Assembly: GCA_017623615.1 (NCBI GenBank)
Contig: JAGAOT010000013.1
Span: 62,001 to 126,000 of the forward strand
Reading direction: 5' to 3'
Length of the DNA: 64,000 nt
From: Clostridia bacterium
GTDB taxonomy: Bacteria > Bacillota > Clostridia > Oscillospirales > Acutalibacteraceae
In this document: positions 15,969 to 24,880 of the stretch, in pieces
Position numbering within the stretch: the first letter of the stretch is position 1
How the letters are laid out: the number at the start of each line of letters is the position of its first letter
Position numbers and translations under genes: made by a program
Notes under the pieces: generated by a model
Database searches by the model: none
What the model was told of the DNA's origin: nothing
Seen by the model: the letters and a program-made list of their open reading frames with translations, nothing else

Positions 15969-17241
15969 AACATCCCAGCTCAAACAAAAGCTTGCAGGCG
16001 CAGAATATGAAGGCGTTTTTGCAAGAAACTATAAAAAAGAGGACATCGAAGCACAGAAGCAGAGATATATAAAGATTGTCACCAAATTTGAAGAGTTTTT
16101 CGGGCTCGACAGAGAGGTTGAAATGTTCAGCGCGCCCGGCAGAACCGAGGTTGGCGGCAACCACACCGACCATAACCACGGCTGCGTTCTTGCCGCAAGC
16201 GTTAACCTTGATGCAGTTGCGGCAGTCAGCGCAAACAGCGAAAACATTGTCAGAGTTAAGTCAGAGGGCTACAAGATTGATGCGGTTGATTTGAAAGAAC
16301 TCGGCGTTATGCCCTCCGAAAGGGGCAAATCAGAGGCTCTTATCAGAGGCGTTTGCGCCGCTTTCAAAAACAGAGGCTATAATATCGGCGGATTTGATGC
16401 CGCAACAGCTTCCGATGTTCTTTCCGGCTCGGGGCTGTCATCATCCGCGGCTTTTGAGGTGCTTCTCGGCACAATTCTCAACCATCTTTATAATGGCGGC
16501 AAAATCAGCGCGGTTGAGATTGCGCAGATAGCGCAGTTTGCAGAAAACGAGTATTTCGGCAAGCCCTGCGGTCTTATGGACCAGATGGCATGCTCCGTCG
16601 GCGGCTTTGTTAAGATTGATTTCAAAGACCCCGCACTTCCCGTTATTGAAAAGCTTGAATTTGATTTTGCTTCTTCAAACCACGCTCTCTGCATTGTTGA
16701 CACGGGCGGAGACCATTCTGACCTCACCGACGAATACGCCGCGGTACGCGGTGAAATGGAAGCCGTTGCCGCAAAATTCGGCAAGGGCGTGCTCCGTGAT
16801 GTTGACAGAGCGGAGTTTGAAAAGAATATTTCCGTTATTCGCGATGTTGCGGGCGACAGAGCCGTGCTTCGTGCAATGCATTTCTATAACGAAAACGACA
16901 GAGTTGCAAAGCTGGCGGATGCGCTCAAGAGCGGAGATTTTGAAGCGTTCAAAAAGCTCATTATCGAAAGCGGTTTTTCTTCATACATGTATAACCAGAA
17001 TGTTTACACATGCCGTGCCCCCGAAAATCAGCCTGTGAGCGTTGCGCTTGCAATCTGTCAGCAGGTGTTGAACGGCAAGGGCGCATGGAGAGTTCACGGC
17101 GGCGGCTTCGCAGGCACGATTCAGGCGTTTGTTCCCGCAGAGCTTCTTGAAGAATTTAAGTCAAAAATCTGTGCCGTATTCGGAGAAAAAGCATGCTATG
17201 TGCTCAACATCCGTCCCGACGGCGGCATTAAAGTTATCTGA
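15961..17241 (+). CDS. galK: galactokinase
   Basis: A 426-residue GHMP kinase that phosphorylates galactose to galactose 1-phosphate in the Leloir pathway. ATG 15961 follows AAAGAAAGGA with good spacing; a TTG nine bases earlier is too close to the SD. Motifs are complete: the galactokinase signature APGRTEVGGNHTDHNHG (near residue 55), the ATP loop GSGLSSSAAFE (near 155) and the C-terminal GGGFAGTIQAFV (near 380). No galT or galE lies beside it, so galactose 1-phosphate must be handled by genes elsewhere. It overlaps the VTT gene by 8 bases. Confidence 0.95.
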   Translation: MIKTSQLKQKLAGAEYEGVFARNYKKEDIEAQKQRYIKIVTKFEEFFGLDREVEMFSAPGRTEVGGNHTDHNHGCVLAASVNLDAVAAVSANSENIVRVKSEGYKIDAVDLKELGVMPSERGKSEALIRGVCAAFKNRGYNIGGFDAATASDVLSGSGLSSSAAFEVLLGTILNHLYNGGKISAVEIAQIAQFAENEYFGKPCGLMDQMACSVGGFVKIDFKDPALPVIEKLEFDFASSNHALCIVDTGGDHSDLTDEYAAVRGEMEAVAAKFGKGVLRDVDRAEFEKNISVIRDVAGDRAVLRAMHFYNENDRVAKLADALKSGDFEAFKKLIIESGFSSYMYNQNVYTCRAPENQPVSVALAICQQVLNGKGAWRVHGGGFAGTIQAFVPAELLEEFKSKICAVFGEKACYVLNIRPDGGIKVI

Positions 17242-17263
17242 TTGATTATTGGAAGTGTTTATT

Positions 17264-18298
17264 ATGGCAGATTATTCCGAAGTTTCCGCATTGCTCAAAG
17301 AGCTTTGCGCGGCAAAGGGCGTTTCGGGTGCTGAAAGCGAAGCGGCGGCTGTTGCGGCAAAGCTTCTTGAAAAATATATGCCCGCAAAAATTGACGCACT
17401 CGGCAGCGTAACGGGCAGCATAGGTAACGGCGATATCAACATTCTTCTCGATGCCCACCTCGACCAGATTGGTCTTGTTGTAACGGCGATTGATGAAACG
17501 GGTTTTCTGAAAGTAACCAAGTGCGGCGGCGCGGATATCCGCGTGCTTGCCGCGGCAGAGGTTACCGTCCACGGCAGGGAAAAGCTTTTCGGCATTGTAA
17601 CATCAACTCCGCCCCATCTCTCAAAGCCTGAGGATGCCAACAAGGCAAAGGGTTTTGACGATATTGCGGTTGATATAGGCTTAACGCGCGAAGAGGCTGA
17701 AAAGCTTGTTTCGCCCGGTGACAGAATAACCTTTAACGGAGCATATTCCGAGCTTCTCGGCAATAGGGTTTGTTCGCCCTCGATTGATGACAGAGCGGGT
17801 GTTGCCGCCGTTTTGAGATGCCTTGAGCTTATAAAAGATAAAAAATTGAACTGTAAAATCAGCGTTCTGTTCTCCGTGCAGGAAGAAACGGGCGGCAGCG
17901 GCGCGCAGACGGGCGCATTTGCGGCAGATGCCGATGAAGCGATTGCCGTCGATGTCAGCTTCGCTTCGGCTCCCGGTGTGAGCGCGGAAAAATATGCTTC
18001 GCTCGGCGGTGGCACGATGATTGGATACGGTCCGTCGCTTGACTATGCCATGAGCAGAAAGCTTTCAGAAATTGCGGAAAATAAAAATATACCAAATCAG
18101 CCCGAAGTAATGGGCAGAAGCACGGGCACCAACTGCGACCAGATTCAGGTTGCGGGCAAGGGTGTTAAAACCGCGCTTTTGTCAATTCCTTTAAGAAATA
18201 TGCATACAGCCGTTGAGGTATGTGACCTTGCGGATATTGAGAACACGGCGAAGCTTATGGCTGAATATATAATCGAAAGGGGCGGTGCAAATGCTTGA
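17264..18298 (+). CDS. M42 family metallo-aminopeptidase, copy 1
   Basis: A 344-residue cytoplasmic peptidase of the glutamyl/TET aminopeptidase family. ATG 17264 is preceded by GGAAGTG. Di-metal and catalytic residues are present: His and Asp in DAHLDQIGLVV, Asp in DDRAGVAAVL, the Glu pair in SVQEETGGSGAQ, Asp in AIAVDVSF. It lies 22 bases after galK and overlaps the second M42 gene by 8 bases. TET-type complexes trim peptides, and two subunits with different specificity are common. Substrate preference is not predictable here. Confidence 0.92.
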   Translation: MADYSEVSALLKELCAAKGVSGAESEAAAVAAKLLEKYMPAKIDALGSVTGSIGNGDINILLDAHLDQIGLVVTAIDETGFLKVTKCGGADIRVLAAAEVTVHGREKLFGIVTSTPPHLSKPEDANKAKGFDDIAVDIGLTREEAEKLVSPGDRITFNGAYSELLGNRVCSPSIDDRAGVAAVLRCLELIKDKKLNCKISVLFSVQEETGGSGAQTGAFAADADEAIAVDVSFASAPGVSAEKYASLGGGTMIGYGPSLDYAMSRKLSEIAENKNIPNQPEVMGRSTGTNCDQIQVAGKGVKTALLSIPLRNMHTAVEVCDLADIENTAKLMAEYIIERGGANA

Positions 18299-19310
18299 AC
18301 TTATTAAAGAAATAAGCTCTCTTTCGGGCATATCGGGCAGGGAATGCGCCGTTCGCGAATATATAATAAATCAAATCAAGGATTACGCCGAATACAGCGT
18401 TGACCCGCTCGGCAATCTTATTGTTTTCAAAAAGGGTAAAAATCCCGCCAAAAACAAGGTTATGCTTGATGCGCACATGGACGAGGTCGGCTTGATTATA
18501 ACCGCAATAACCTCCGAGGGATTTTTAAAATTCCTCAATGTCGGCGGCATCGACAACCGCGTTATGCTCGGCAGAACGGTCAAGGTTGGCGAAAAAGCTG
18601 TTAACGGCGTTATCGGCGTAAAGCCCGTTCACCTTGTTGAAAAGGGCGAGGAAGCCAATATTCCGAAGCTTGACGACCTTTATATAGATATCGGCGCAAA
18701 AAGCAAAGAGAAAGCGGCTGAATATGTACGCCTCGGCGATGCCGCATGGTTTGCAGGCGATTTTGTTGAATTTGGCAACGGATTTGTTAAATCAAAAGCG
18801 CTTGATGACAGAGTCGGCTGTGCCATACTGATTGAAATGATAAAAAGCGAGCTCCAATATGACGCGTGGTTTTCGTTCAGCGTTCAGGAGGAGATAGGAA
18901 CAAGAGGCGCACAGACCGCCGCTTTTGCTATTGCTCCCGACTACGCAATAGTTGTTGAAACAACAACCGCTGCCGATATTGCGGGCGTTAAAGACGAAAA
19001 AAGAGTATGCATCTGCGGAGAGGGCGGCGCGGTTTCGTTTATGGACAGAAGCACGCTTTACAGCAGAGAGCTTTTTGATAAGGCGTTTGAAACAGCAGAA
19101 AGAGATAACATTAAGTGCCAGCCCAAAACAATGGTTGCGGGTGGCAATGATGCAGGGGCAATCCATAAAAGCCGCGGCGGAGTTAAGGTGTTGACCGTTT
19201 CCGTACCCTGCCGCTATCTGCATTCTCCGGGCTGTGTTATCAAACTCAGCGATGCGGATGAAAGCCTGCGCCTTGTTAAAGCATTGGCGGAGAAGTTTGC
19301 CGCATGGTAA
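18291..19310 (+). CDS. M42 family metallo-aminopeptidase, copy 2
   Basis: A 339-residue paralogue of the preceding gene. ATG 18291 has AAAGGGG eight bases before it. The metal-binding blocks are intact: DAHMDEVGLII, DDRVGCAILIEM, SVQEEIGTRGAQ, AIVVETTT, and the last His in RYLHSPGC. It differs clearly from copy 1 (for example EIGTRG against ETGGSG), so this is an old duplication, and the two products could form a mixed complex. Its stop overlaps the GNAT start by 7 bases. Confidence 0.92.
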   Translation: MLELIKEISSLSGISGRECAVREYIINQIKDYAEYSVDPLGNLIVFKKGKNPAKNKVMLDAHMDEVGLIITAITSEGFLKFLNVGGIDNRVMLGRTVKVGEKAVNGVIGVKPVHLVEKGEEANIPKLDDLYIDIGAKSKEKAAEYVRLGDAAWFAGDFVEFGNGFVKSKALDDRVGCAILIEMIKSELQYDAWFSFSVQEEIGTRGAQTAAFAIAPDYAIVVETTTAADIAGVKDEKRVCICGEGGAVSFMDRSTLYSRELFDKAFETAERDNIKCQPKTMVAGGNDAGAIHKSRGGVKVLTVSVPCRYLHSPGCVIKLSDADESLRLVKALAEKFAAW

Positions 19311-20041
19311 GCCTTTGTGAAAGCCTTGACGAGCTTGCTTTTCTTCCTGCCGACCCCTATGCGGCAAGAATAACGGCTCTTATTAACACCTACGGCGCGG
19401 GGCAGAGCTTTGCGCTGTTTTGGGTGCAGAAAATAAACGGTATTCCCGTTGCCGCAGTCAGCAGGGTTGACGGCTCAATGACCCTTTGCGCGGGCGAAAA
19501 TGCGGATTTTGAGGAGCTTCGCGCTTTTATGAATGCCGCAGGCTTCAGCAGCCTTACCTGCTCTGAAGAATGCATGAAAAAGCTCGGCATAGCGGATTAT
19601 AAAACATCCTATACGGTTAAATATATCGGCGGTGAATCGCCGAAAAACATAAAAATCAGCCGTGACTGCGACAAAAGAAAAATATATGATTTACTTTGCG
19701 AATGCGGCTTTGAGCTTGGCGATTACGGTGCTTTTCTTGCCGATGTCTGCGCAAGGCTCAATAAAGGCACGGCTTCGCTTGCTGCCGCGGAAGAAAACGG
19801 AGAAGTGAAAGCCTGCGCATTCGCACTTTTTGAAGGCATAAAAAGCGTTTTGCTCGGTGCGGTTGCAACCTCGCCGTCGGCAAGGGGCAGGGGATATGCT
19901 TCCGCTCTTGTCGGAACTCTTGCAAAGGAAAAATCCGAAAAAGAAGTTTTTTTATTTTGCAGAAACGATTCTCTTTTGGATTTTTATAAAAAAATCGGAT
20001 TTGAAGCCGTCGGCAGATGGGCAGTAAGGGAGATGGAGTAA
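19304..20041 (+). CDS. GNAT family N-acetyltransferase
   Basis: A 245-residue protein whose C-terminal half is a GNAT domain: LLGAVATSPSARGRGYASAL (near residues 185-204) is the acetyl-CoA-binding motif A, and FYKKIGFEAVGRW near the end is motif B. The N-terminal about 110 residues form a second, diverged module with no clear motif. It overlaps the M42 gene upstream by 7 bases and shares one base (TAATG) with the next gene, so translation is coupled. Its substrate is unknown. Confidence 0.88.
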   Translation: MVSLCESLDELAFLPADPYAARITALINTYGAGQSFALFWVQKINGIPVAAVSRVDGSMTLCAGENADFEELRAFMNAAGFSSLTCSEECMKKLGIADYKTSYTVKYIGGESPKNIKISRDCDKRKIYDLLCECGFELGDYGAFLADVCARLNKGTASLAAAEENGEVKACAFALFEGIKSVLLGAVATSPSARGRGYASALVGTLAKEKSEKEVFLFCRNDSLLDFYKKIGFEAVGRWAVREME

Positions 20042-20727
20042 TGTCACCGTTGTGTTATGTTTTGGCACTTGTTACGGCTGTTTTTGCCGCAGGATGTGTC
20101 ACTCTGCGACGCAAAGGCAAGGCGTTTGAGGGCATGATGTGCAAATTTATGGCAAGCTTCGGCTTCCTTTCGGTTGCTATTGTCGGTTATTGCACAAACC
20201 CACATAATACATATTATTTTTGCCTTGTATGCTTTGCTTTGTTTTTCGGCTTCTTCGGCGATGTTCTTCTCGGCATCAAAGAGGTTGCTCCCACATTCAG
20301 AGGAAAGCTCATTCCGCTCGGCACATTCTATTTTCTTATCGGTCATATTTTCTTCCTCTCGGCATTCATTTCTATAAGTGGCTTTAATTTAATCGCTTTG
20401 CTTGTGGGCGTTGCAGGCTTTGTGTTTGCGCTTGTGATGATAAAGGTGCTCAAAATGAAGGCGGATAACAAGCTTTGGATAATTATGAGTATTTACTACG
20501 GCGCGCTGGCATATAAAATTGCCGCATCGCTCGTGCTTCTTCTGGCAGACCCGCGCCCTGCGTGGTGGCTCGCATTCATCGGCTCTGTTTTGTTTTTTAT
20601 CAGCGACACTTGTCTGGGATTTCTTTATTTTACCCCCGTCAAGAGGAAGAATGTTTTGGTTACCGCTGAGCTTTCAACCTATTACCCCGCGCAGATATTG
20701 CTGGCAATGTCTGTTGCACTTATGTAA
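20041..20727 (+). CDS. YhhN/TMEM86 family membrane protein (lysoplasmalogenase-like)
   Basis: A 228-residue integral membrane protein with about eight spans. Family landmarks are FFGDVLLG near residue 75 and SDTCLGFLYFTP near residue 185; the acidic residues there are thought to be part of the active site of lysoplasmalogenases, which cleave the vinyl-ether bond of lysoplasmalogens. Plasmalogens occur in anaerobic clostridia, which makes the role plausible. It is the last gene of the operon and shares one base with the GNAT stop. GGAG lies before ATG 20041. Confidence 0.82.
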   Translation: MSPLCYVLALVTAVFAAGCVTLRRKGKAFEGMMCKFMASFGFLSVAIVGYCTNPHNTYYFCLVCFALFFGFFGDVLLGIKEVAPTFRGKLIPLGTFYFLIGHIFFLSAFISISGFNLIALLVGVAGFVFALVMIKVLKMKADNKLWIIMSIYYGALAYKIAASLVLLLADPRPAWWLAFIGSVLFFISDTCLGFLYFTPVKRKNVLVTAELSTYYPAQILLAMSVALM

Positions 20728-20734
20728 AATATGT

Positions 20735-20764
20735 ACAGGGTGTGAGAAAATTTTCACACCCTGT
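20735..20764. terminator. convergent hairpin at the yhhN-like / sigG junction
   Basis: An 11-bp stem ACAGGGTGTGA / TCACACCCTGT with an 8-base loop; it overlaps the last codons of sigG. Plus-strand read-out is TTGTTGTCTTTTA. Confidence 0.65.
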
Positions 20765-21530
20765 TGTTGTCTTTTATGCGCTTTATTGCTCCTTTTTCAA
20801 GCCTTGAAACCTGCGCTTGTGAAATTCCAATCTCATTTGCAACCTCCATTTGCGTTTTGCCCCTCATAAAACGCAGATAGAGGATTTTTTTCTCTCTTGC
20901 GCTCAAATCTTTGATAGCTTGCTTTAAAAGGATTTCTTCAAGCCAGCTTTCGTCTGTTTCAGTGTCGCCAATCTGGTCCATAACATAAATGGTGTCACCG
21001 CCGTCAGAATAAACCGGCTCATTGAGTGAAACGGGCTCAACAATGGCATCCAGAGCCATAACAACGCTTTCTTTTTCAATGCCCAGCTCTTTTGCGATTT
21101 CCTCCGGAGTGGGGTCGCGCTCAAGCTCATTTATCAGCCTTTCTCTGACCTGCATTGCATGATATGCCGTGTCTCTGACGGAGCGGCTGACCCTCACGGG
21201 ATTGTTATCGCGCAGATGCCGCCTGACTTCGCCGATAATCATGGGGCATGCATATGTGCTGAAGCGCACGTCAAGGCTCATGTCAAAGTTGTCAATCGCC
21301 TTTATCAGCCCGATGCAGCCCACCTGGAAAAGGTCATCGGGGTTTTCGCCCCTGTTTGAAAAACGCTGAATTACGCTCAGAACGAGCCTCAAATTGCCCG
21401 TCACAAGCTCGTCACGCGCCTTCTTGTCGCCTGCGCGCGCCTTTCGAAGCAGCTCCATTTTCTCGTTTTCCTTGAGTACTTTCAGCTTTGCCGTGTTAAC
21501 TCCGCAGATTTCAACCTTGTTGAATTGCAA
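20754..21530 (-). CDS. sigG: sporulation sigma factor sigma-G
   Basis: A 258-residue sigma-70 family factor for late forespore genes. The N-terminus NKVEICGVNTAKLKVL is the sigma-G signature. Region 2 (QVGCIGLIKAIDNFD, RFSTYACPMIIGEVRRHLRD) and region 4 (EVANEIGISQAQVSRLEKGA) are complete. I choose TTG 21530, because GGGGTGA sits 5-6 bases upstream and the product then begins four residues before the conserved NKVEIC, as in B. subtilis. An in-frame ATG at 21548 lies inside a hairpin with no SD. sigG is not next to sigE or spoIIGA here. The RBS is in the 3' arm of a strong hairpin, suggesting weak or regulated translation. Confidence 0.95.
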   Translation of the reverse strand: MQFNKVEICGVNTAKLKVLKENEKMELLRKARAGDKKARDELVTGNLRLVLSVIQRFSNRGENPDDLFQVGCIGLIKAIDNFDMSLDVRFSTYACPMIIGEVRRHLRDNNPVRVSRSVRDTAYHAMQVRERLINELERDPTPEEIAKELGIEKESVVMALDAIVEPVSLNEPVYSDGGDTIYVMDQIGDTETDESWLEEILLKQAIKDLSAREKKILYLRFMRGKTQMEVANEIGISQAQVSRLEKGAIKRIKDNNRV

Positions 21531-21537
21531 AAAATCA

Positions 21538-21585
21538 CCCCGATACATTTGTTGGCAATAACAGTATTGCCTGAATGCATCGGGG
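21538..21585 (-). terminator. two-tier hairpin: terminator of the upstream gene and/or sigG leader switch
   Basis: Outer stem CCCCGAT with one mismatch then CATT/AATG (21538-21549 with 21574-21585), inner stem GGCAATA / TATTGCC (21554-21560 with 21565-21571). On the minus strand it is followed by TGATTTTTT. The GGGG of the sigG ribosome binding site forms its 3' arm. Confidence 0.8.
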
Positions 21586-21600
21586 TTATTATTTTAAAAT

Positions 21601-22638
21601 TTATTTAATTTCGTATGTGATATTCAAATCTGCATCAACAGTAACAGCGATTGTTATTGTTTCAAGCACCTCGTATTTTTCGGTGTCAATCTCATAACCG
21701 TCTTCGGTTTTGACAAGGGGATACATGTCAACCTTTTCAAGGGTAAATTCCGCCGACCCCTCTTTGAGAGCTTCAATAACAACTGTTTCATTTCCGCCGA
21801 CAGGGACCTTGCCGAGCAATTCGCCAACAAGTGTATTCATCAACTCCAAAACTTCTGCAGATGCAAAATCTTCAGGAAAATATATGCTTCCGTAGTTATC
21901 GGAGGTGGTGTAGATGCTGATTATTTCAGCTTCGTCGGCAGAGTAATCGCTTGTAACGTTCCAGAAAATCAGCTTGGAAAAATCGGACGGAAGCTCGATT
22001 TTTGCGAGTCTGTTTTCGTCAATATAACTGATTGTTCCGTCGTCGTTGAGAACATAGGCGATAAACTTGTTTTCAAGCGGAGTGCCGTCAGCAGCGTAAT
22101 AGGTGAAGAGTGTGCCGTATTTCATATCCTCCAAAAACGGGTTTATAACCTCAAATTTGCAAACGCCGTTAACGGTTTCGGGCTCATATTTAAGCTCGGG
22201 TGCATCTGCACCGAAGCCGAAACCCCAATAGCCGCCCTCAACGGGGGACTGCGCAGTGAGAGTTATTCCCTCATCATAGTCGATATATGTTCCGAAGTTA
22301 TAGGCTACTTCAATATAATAATATTCAAAGTCGCCGTTGTAGGGGTTGTGCTGCGCAACGGAATCGATGATGCATGAAGAAGTATCGCCGTCTTTATTTG
22401 TCATGGTTATTTCCGTTCTGCCCTCGCTGATGCCTTCGATTGCAAAGGTCTGAACAGAGCCTCTTGCACTTTCGCTCTTGACAACAGCCACGCTGTCATC
22501 GGCAATGTCGCATTCCCAAACAAAACCTCTGTCCTCATTATAAACCATAGTGAGAGTGCAAAGGTTGTTGCCGAAAAGCACGGTAAAAAACGATGTTATT
22601 GAAAAGAAAAATGCGAGAATTGATGAAAAGATGCCCAT
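21601..22638 (-). CDS. exported protein with chagasin-like modules
   Basis: A 345-residue protein with an N-terminal hydrophobic segment (residues 4-23) lacking a clear cleavage site. Residues 30-80 contain DRGFVWECD and GSVQTFAIEGISEGRTEITM, which follow the pattern of chagasin-family (I42) cysteine protease inhibitors: an aromatic G-x-x-W stretch, then Gly-rich T-F/A-G-x-x-x-I. The C-terminal part repeats this pattern (PVGGNETVVIEALKEGSAEF, about residues 285-304). It could inhibit proteases outside the cell, or be a general Ig-like surface protein. It has its own promoter and AGGAGG SD, and ends at the hairpin in front of sigG. Confidence 0.55.
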   Translation of the reverse strand: MGIFSSILAFFFSITSFFTVLFGNNLCTLTMVYNEDRGFVWECDIADDSVAVVKSESARGSVQTFAIEGISEGRTEITMTNKDGDTSSCIIDSVAQHNPYNGDFEYYYIEVAYNFGTYIDYDEGITLTAQSPVEGGYWGFGFGADAPELKYEPETVNGVCKFEVINPFLEDMKYGTLFTYYAADGTPLENKFIAYVLNDDGTISYIDENRLAKIELPSDFSKLIFWNVTSDYSADEAEIISIYTTSDNYGSIYFPEDFASAEVLELMNTLVGELLGKVPVGGNETVVIEALKEGSAEFTLEKVDMYPLVKTEDGYEIDTEKYEVLETITIAVTVDADLNITYEIK

Positions 22639-22669
22639 TTGAATTCCTCCTTTTCTTTATTACAAGAAA

Positions 22670-22698
22670 ATTATGGCAAAGTTGAATATATTTGTCAA
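22670..22698 (-). promoter_or_regulatory. sigma-A promoter of the chagasin-like gene
   Basis: Minus strand TTGACA (22698-22693), 17-base spacer, CATAAT (22675-22670). Confidence 0.8.
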
Positions 22699-22741
22699 TA
22701 GGTTTGATTTGCTTCTAAAAAATTTTTTGAAATAAAAAAGC

Positions 22742-22784
22742 GAGGAAATCAAAGCAAAAATGAGCATTTAAGAGGAAATCAAAG
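22742..22784 (+). repeat. 13-bp direct repeat in the chagasin/potA intergenic region
   Basis: GAGGAAATCAAAG occurs at 22742-22754 and 22772-22784, exactly 30 bp apart. A further palindrome AAACCG-AAA-CGGTTT (22804-22818) lies downstream, before the potA promoter. These may be regulator sites for the divergent promoters; no known motif was recognised. Confidence 0.5.
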
Positions 22785-22843
22785 AAAAATATTTGAAAAC
22801 CCCAAACCGAAACGGTTTTTTCATGAATTTATTAAAAAAATTG

Positions 22844-22872
22844 TTGACATTTGCAAGTTTTTGCTCTATATT
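22844..22872 (+). promoter_or_regulatory. sigma-A promoter of potABCD
   Basis: TTGACA (22844-22849), 17-base spacer, TATATT (22867-22872). A second -10-like TATAAT occurs at 22882 without a matching -35. Confidence 0.75.
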
Positions 22873-22934
22873 TTATATTATTATAATAGCCGTTTCGCAG
22901 AGCGCTGCGCTAAAGGCAGAGAGGGGCTGCATAA

Positions 22935-24059
22935 TTGAAAAACAATGCAATTATTGATTTGAAAAACATTTCCGTAACCTTCGGAAATAATCAGGTTCTT
23001 AAAAACCTCAATCTCTATATTCGCGACAAGGAGTTTATAACTCTTCTCGGTCCCTCGGGCTGCGGCAAAACCACAACCTTGAGGATTATCGCGGGCTTTA
23101 TCGAGCCTGATGAGGGAGAGGTTATTTTTGAAGATAAAAAGCTGAATGGTGTTCCTCCTCACAAAAGGCAGGTTAACACTGTTTTTCAGCGTTATGCCCT
23201 TTTTCCCCACCTTAACGTTTATGAAAACGTTGCTTTCGGTCTGCGCATTAAAAAGGTGCCCGAAAAGCAGATAAAAGAAACGGTTGAAGAAATGCTTGCT
23301 CTTGTTAACCTGACCGGCTTTAACAAGCGCAACATAAATTCGCTTTCCGGCGGTCAGCAGCAGCGCGTTGCCATTGCAAGAGCCTTGGCGGTTAAACCCA
23401 GAGTGCTTCTTCTTGACGAGCCTCTCGGTGCGCTCGACTTAAAGCTTCGCAAGGATATGCAGATAGAGCTTAAAAACATTCAGCAAAGGCTTGGCATAAC
23501 CTTTATTTATGTTACACACGACCAGGAGGAAGCCCTTTCTATGTCCGACACAGTTGTTGTTATGGACGGCGGCATCATTCAGCAGATTGGCACACCTCTT
23601 GATATATATAATGAGCCTAAGAATGCCTTTGTTGCCGATTTCATCGGTGAAAGCAATATTCTTGACGGCGTTATGATTGACGACTGCCTTGTTGATTTTT
23701 CGGGTCACCGCTTTGAGTGCCTCGACAAGGGCTTCGGCAAAAATGAGGCGGTTGACGTTGTAGTCCGCCCCGAAGATGTTGACGTTGTTGAGCCCGAAAA
23801 GGGCATGCTTTGCGGCGTTGTTACATCCGTAACCTTTAAGGGCGTTCATTTTGAAATAATTGTTGATATCGGCGGCTTCAAATGGATGATTCAGACAACG
23901 GACTATCAGCCTGAGGGCGCAAAAATCGGTTTATTCATTGAGCCCGATGCCATTCACATTATGAAAAAATCCGAATATTCGGGTATATACGGAGATTACA
24001 GCTCCTTCAGCGAGGAGTTTGACGAGCTCTCCAACGCCGAGGAGGAGGTGGAGGAATGA
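22935..24059 (+). CDS. potA: spermidine/putrescine ABC transporter ATP-binding protein
   Basis: A 374-residue PotA-type ATPase. It starts at TTG 22935 with GAGGGG upstream. Walker [10 protein letters not shown], signature [12 protein letters not shown], Walker [16 protein letters not shown] and the H-loop [10 protein letters not shown] are intact. The C-terminal about 130 residues (from FIGESNIL) form the TOBE domain typical of PotA. An acidic tail ([15 protein letters not shown]) is an extra. It drives uptake by PotB/PotC with PotD as receptor and overlaps potB by 4 bases. Confidence 0.95.
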   Translation: MKNNAIIDLKNISVTFGNNQVLKNLNLYIRDKEFITLLGPSGCGKTTTLRIIAGFIEPDEGEVIFEDKKLNGVPPHKRQVNTVFQRYALFPHLNVYENVAFGLRIKKVPEKQIKETVEEMLALVNLTGFNKRNINSLSGGQQQRVAIARALAVKPRVLLLDEPLGALDLKLRKDMQIELKNIQQRLGITFIYVTHDQEEALSMSDTVVVMDGGIIQQIGTPLDIYNEPKNAFVADFIGESNILDGVMIDDCLVDFSGHRFECLDKGFGKNEAVDVVVRPEDVDVVEPEKGMLCGVVTSVTFKGVHFEIIVDIGGFKWMIQTTDYQPEGAKIGLFIEPDAIHIMKKSEYSGIYGDYSSFSEEFDELSNAEEEVEE

Positions 24060-24880
24060 GCGGCCGTTCATCTCTCAAATCAAAGCTTATCGCCTCGCCT
24101 TATATCGTATGGTCGGCTCTGTTTATAGTCGCTCCGCTTATTTTTGTTGTTTATTATTCTTTTACCGATGCGGCGGGTAACTTTACTTTTGAAAACATCG
24201 AGGCTTTGAGCAAATATGCGCCCACCTTTCTGCGCTCCATATGGTTTGGAATTGAGGCAACAATCATATGCCTGCTTATCGCCTTTCCTCTTGCATACAT
24301 AATTTCGCAAAAAACCGAAAAAGTTCAGCGCACCCTCGTTATGCTTGTTATGCTCCCCATGTGGATGAGCTTTCTTATCCGCACCTATTCGTGGATGGCT
24401 CTTTTGCAGGATACGGGCATTATCAACAGCTTTCTCGGCAAGCTCGGCATTGACCCCATTCACATGATTAACACCGAGGGCGCGGTTATATTGGGCATGG
24501 TCTATAACTTTTTGCCCTATATGATAATGCCGATTTATTCCGTTATGGCAAAGCTTGACCACAGCATGGTTGAGGCGTGCCAGGATTTGGGCGGCAGCAG
24601 ACTCACGGTTATCAGAAGATGCATTATTCCCATGAGTATGCCGGGCATAGTTTCGGGCATCACCATGGTTTTTGTTCCGTCTGTAAGCACCTTTTATATT
24701 TCGCAAAAGCTCGGCGGCGGCTCGTTTGACCTTATCGGTGACGTTATCGAAAGGCAGTTCCAACAGAGCTATAACTACAATCTCGGCGCATCACTTTCAC
24801 TTGTTCTGATGGTGCTTATTCTTATTTGTATGGCGGTTATGAACCGCTTTTCAGGCGATGAGGAGGGCATGGTAATATGA
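24056..24880 (+). CDS. potB: spermidine/putrescine ABC transporter permease PotB
   Basis: A 274-residue inner-membrane permease with six predicted spans and the EAA loop in [20 protein letters not shown] (near residues 170-189), which contacts the ATPase. [20 protein letters not shown] is the first span. ATGA overlap with potA and potC indicates coupled translation of the complex. Order and lengths match the classical potABCD operon. Confidence 0.93.
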   Translation: MSGRSSLKSKLIASPYIVWSALFIVAPLIFVVYYSFTDAAGNFTFENIEALSKYAPTFLRSIWFGIEATIICLLIAFPLAYIISQKTEKVQRTLVMLVMLPMWMSFLIRTYSWMALLQDTGIINSFLGKLGIDPIHMINTEGAVILGMVYNFLPYMIMPIYSVMAKLDHSMVEACQDLGGSRLTVIRRCIIPMSMPGIVSGITMVFVPSVSTFYISQKLGGGSFDLIGDVIERQFQQSYNYNLGASLSLVLMVLILICMAVMNRFSGDEEGMVI

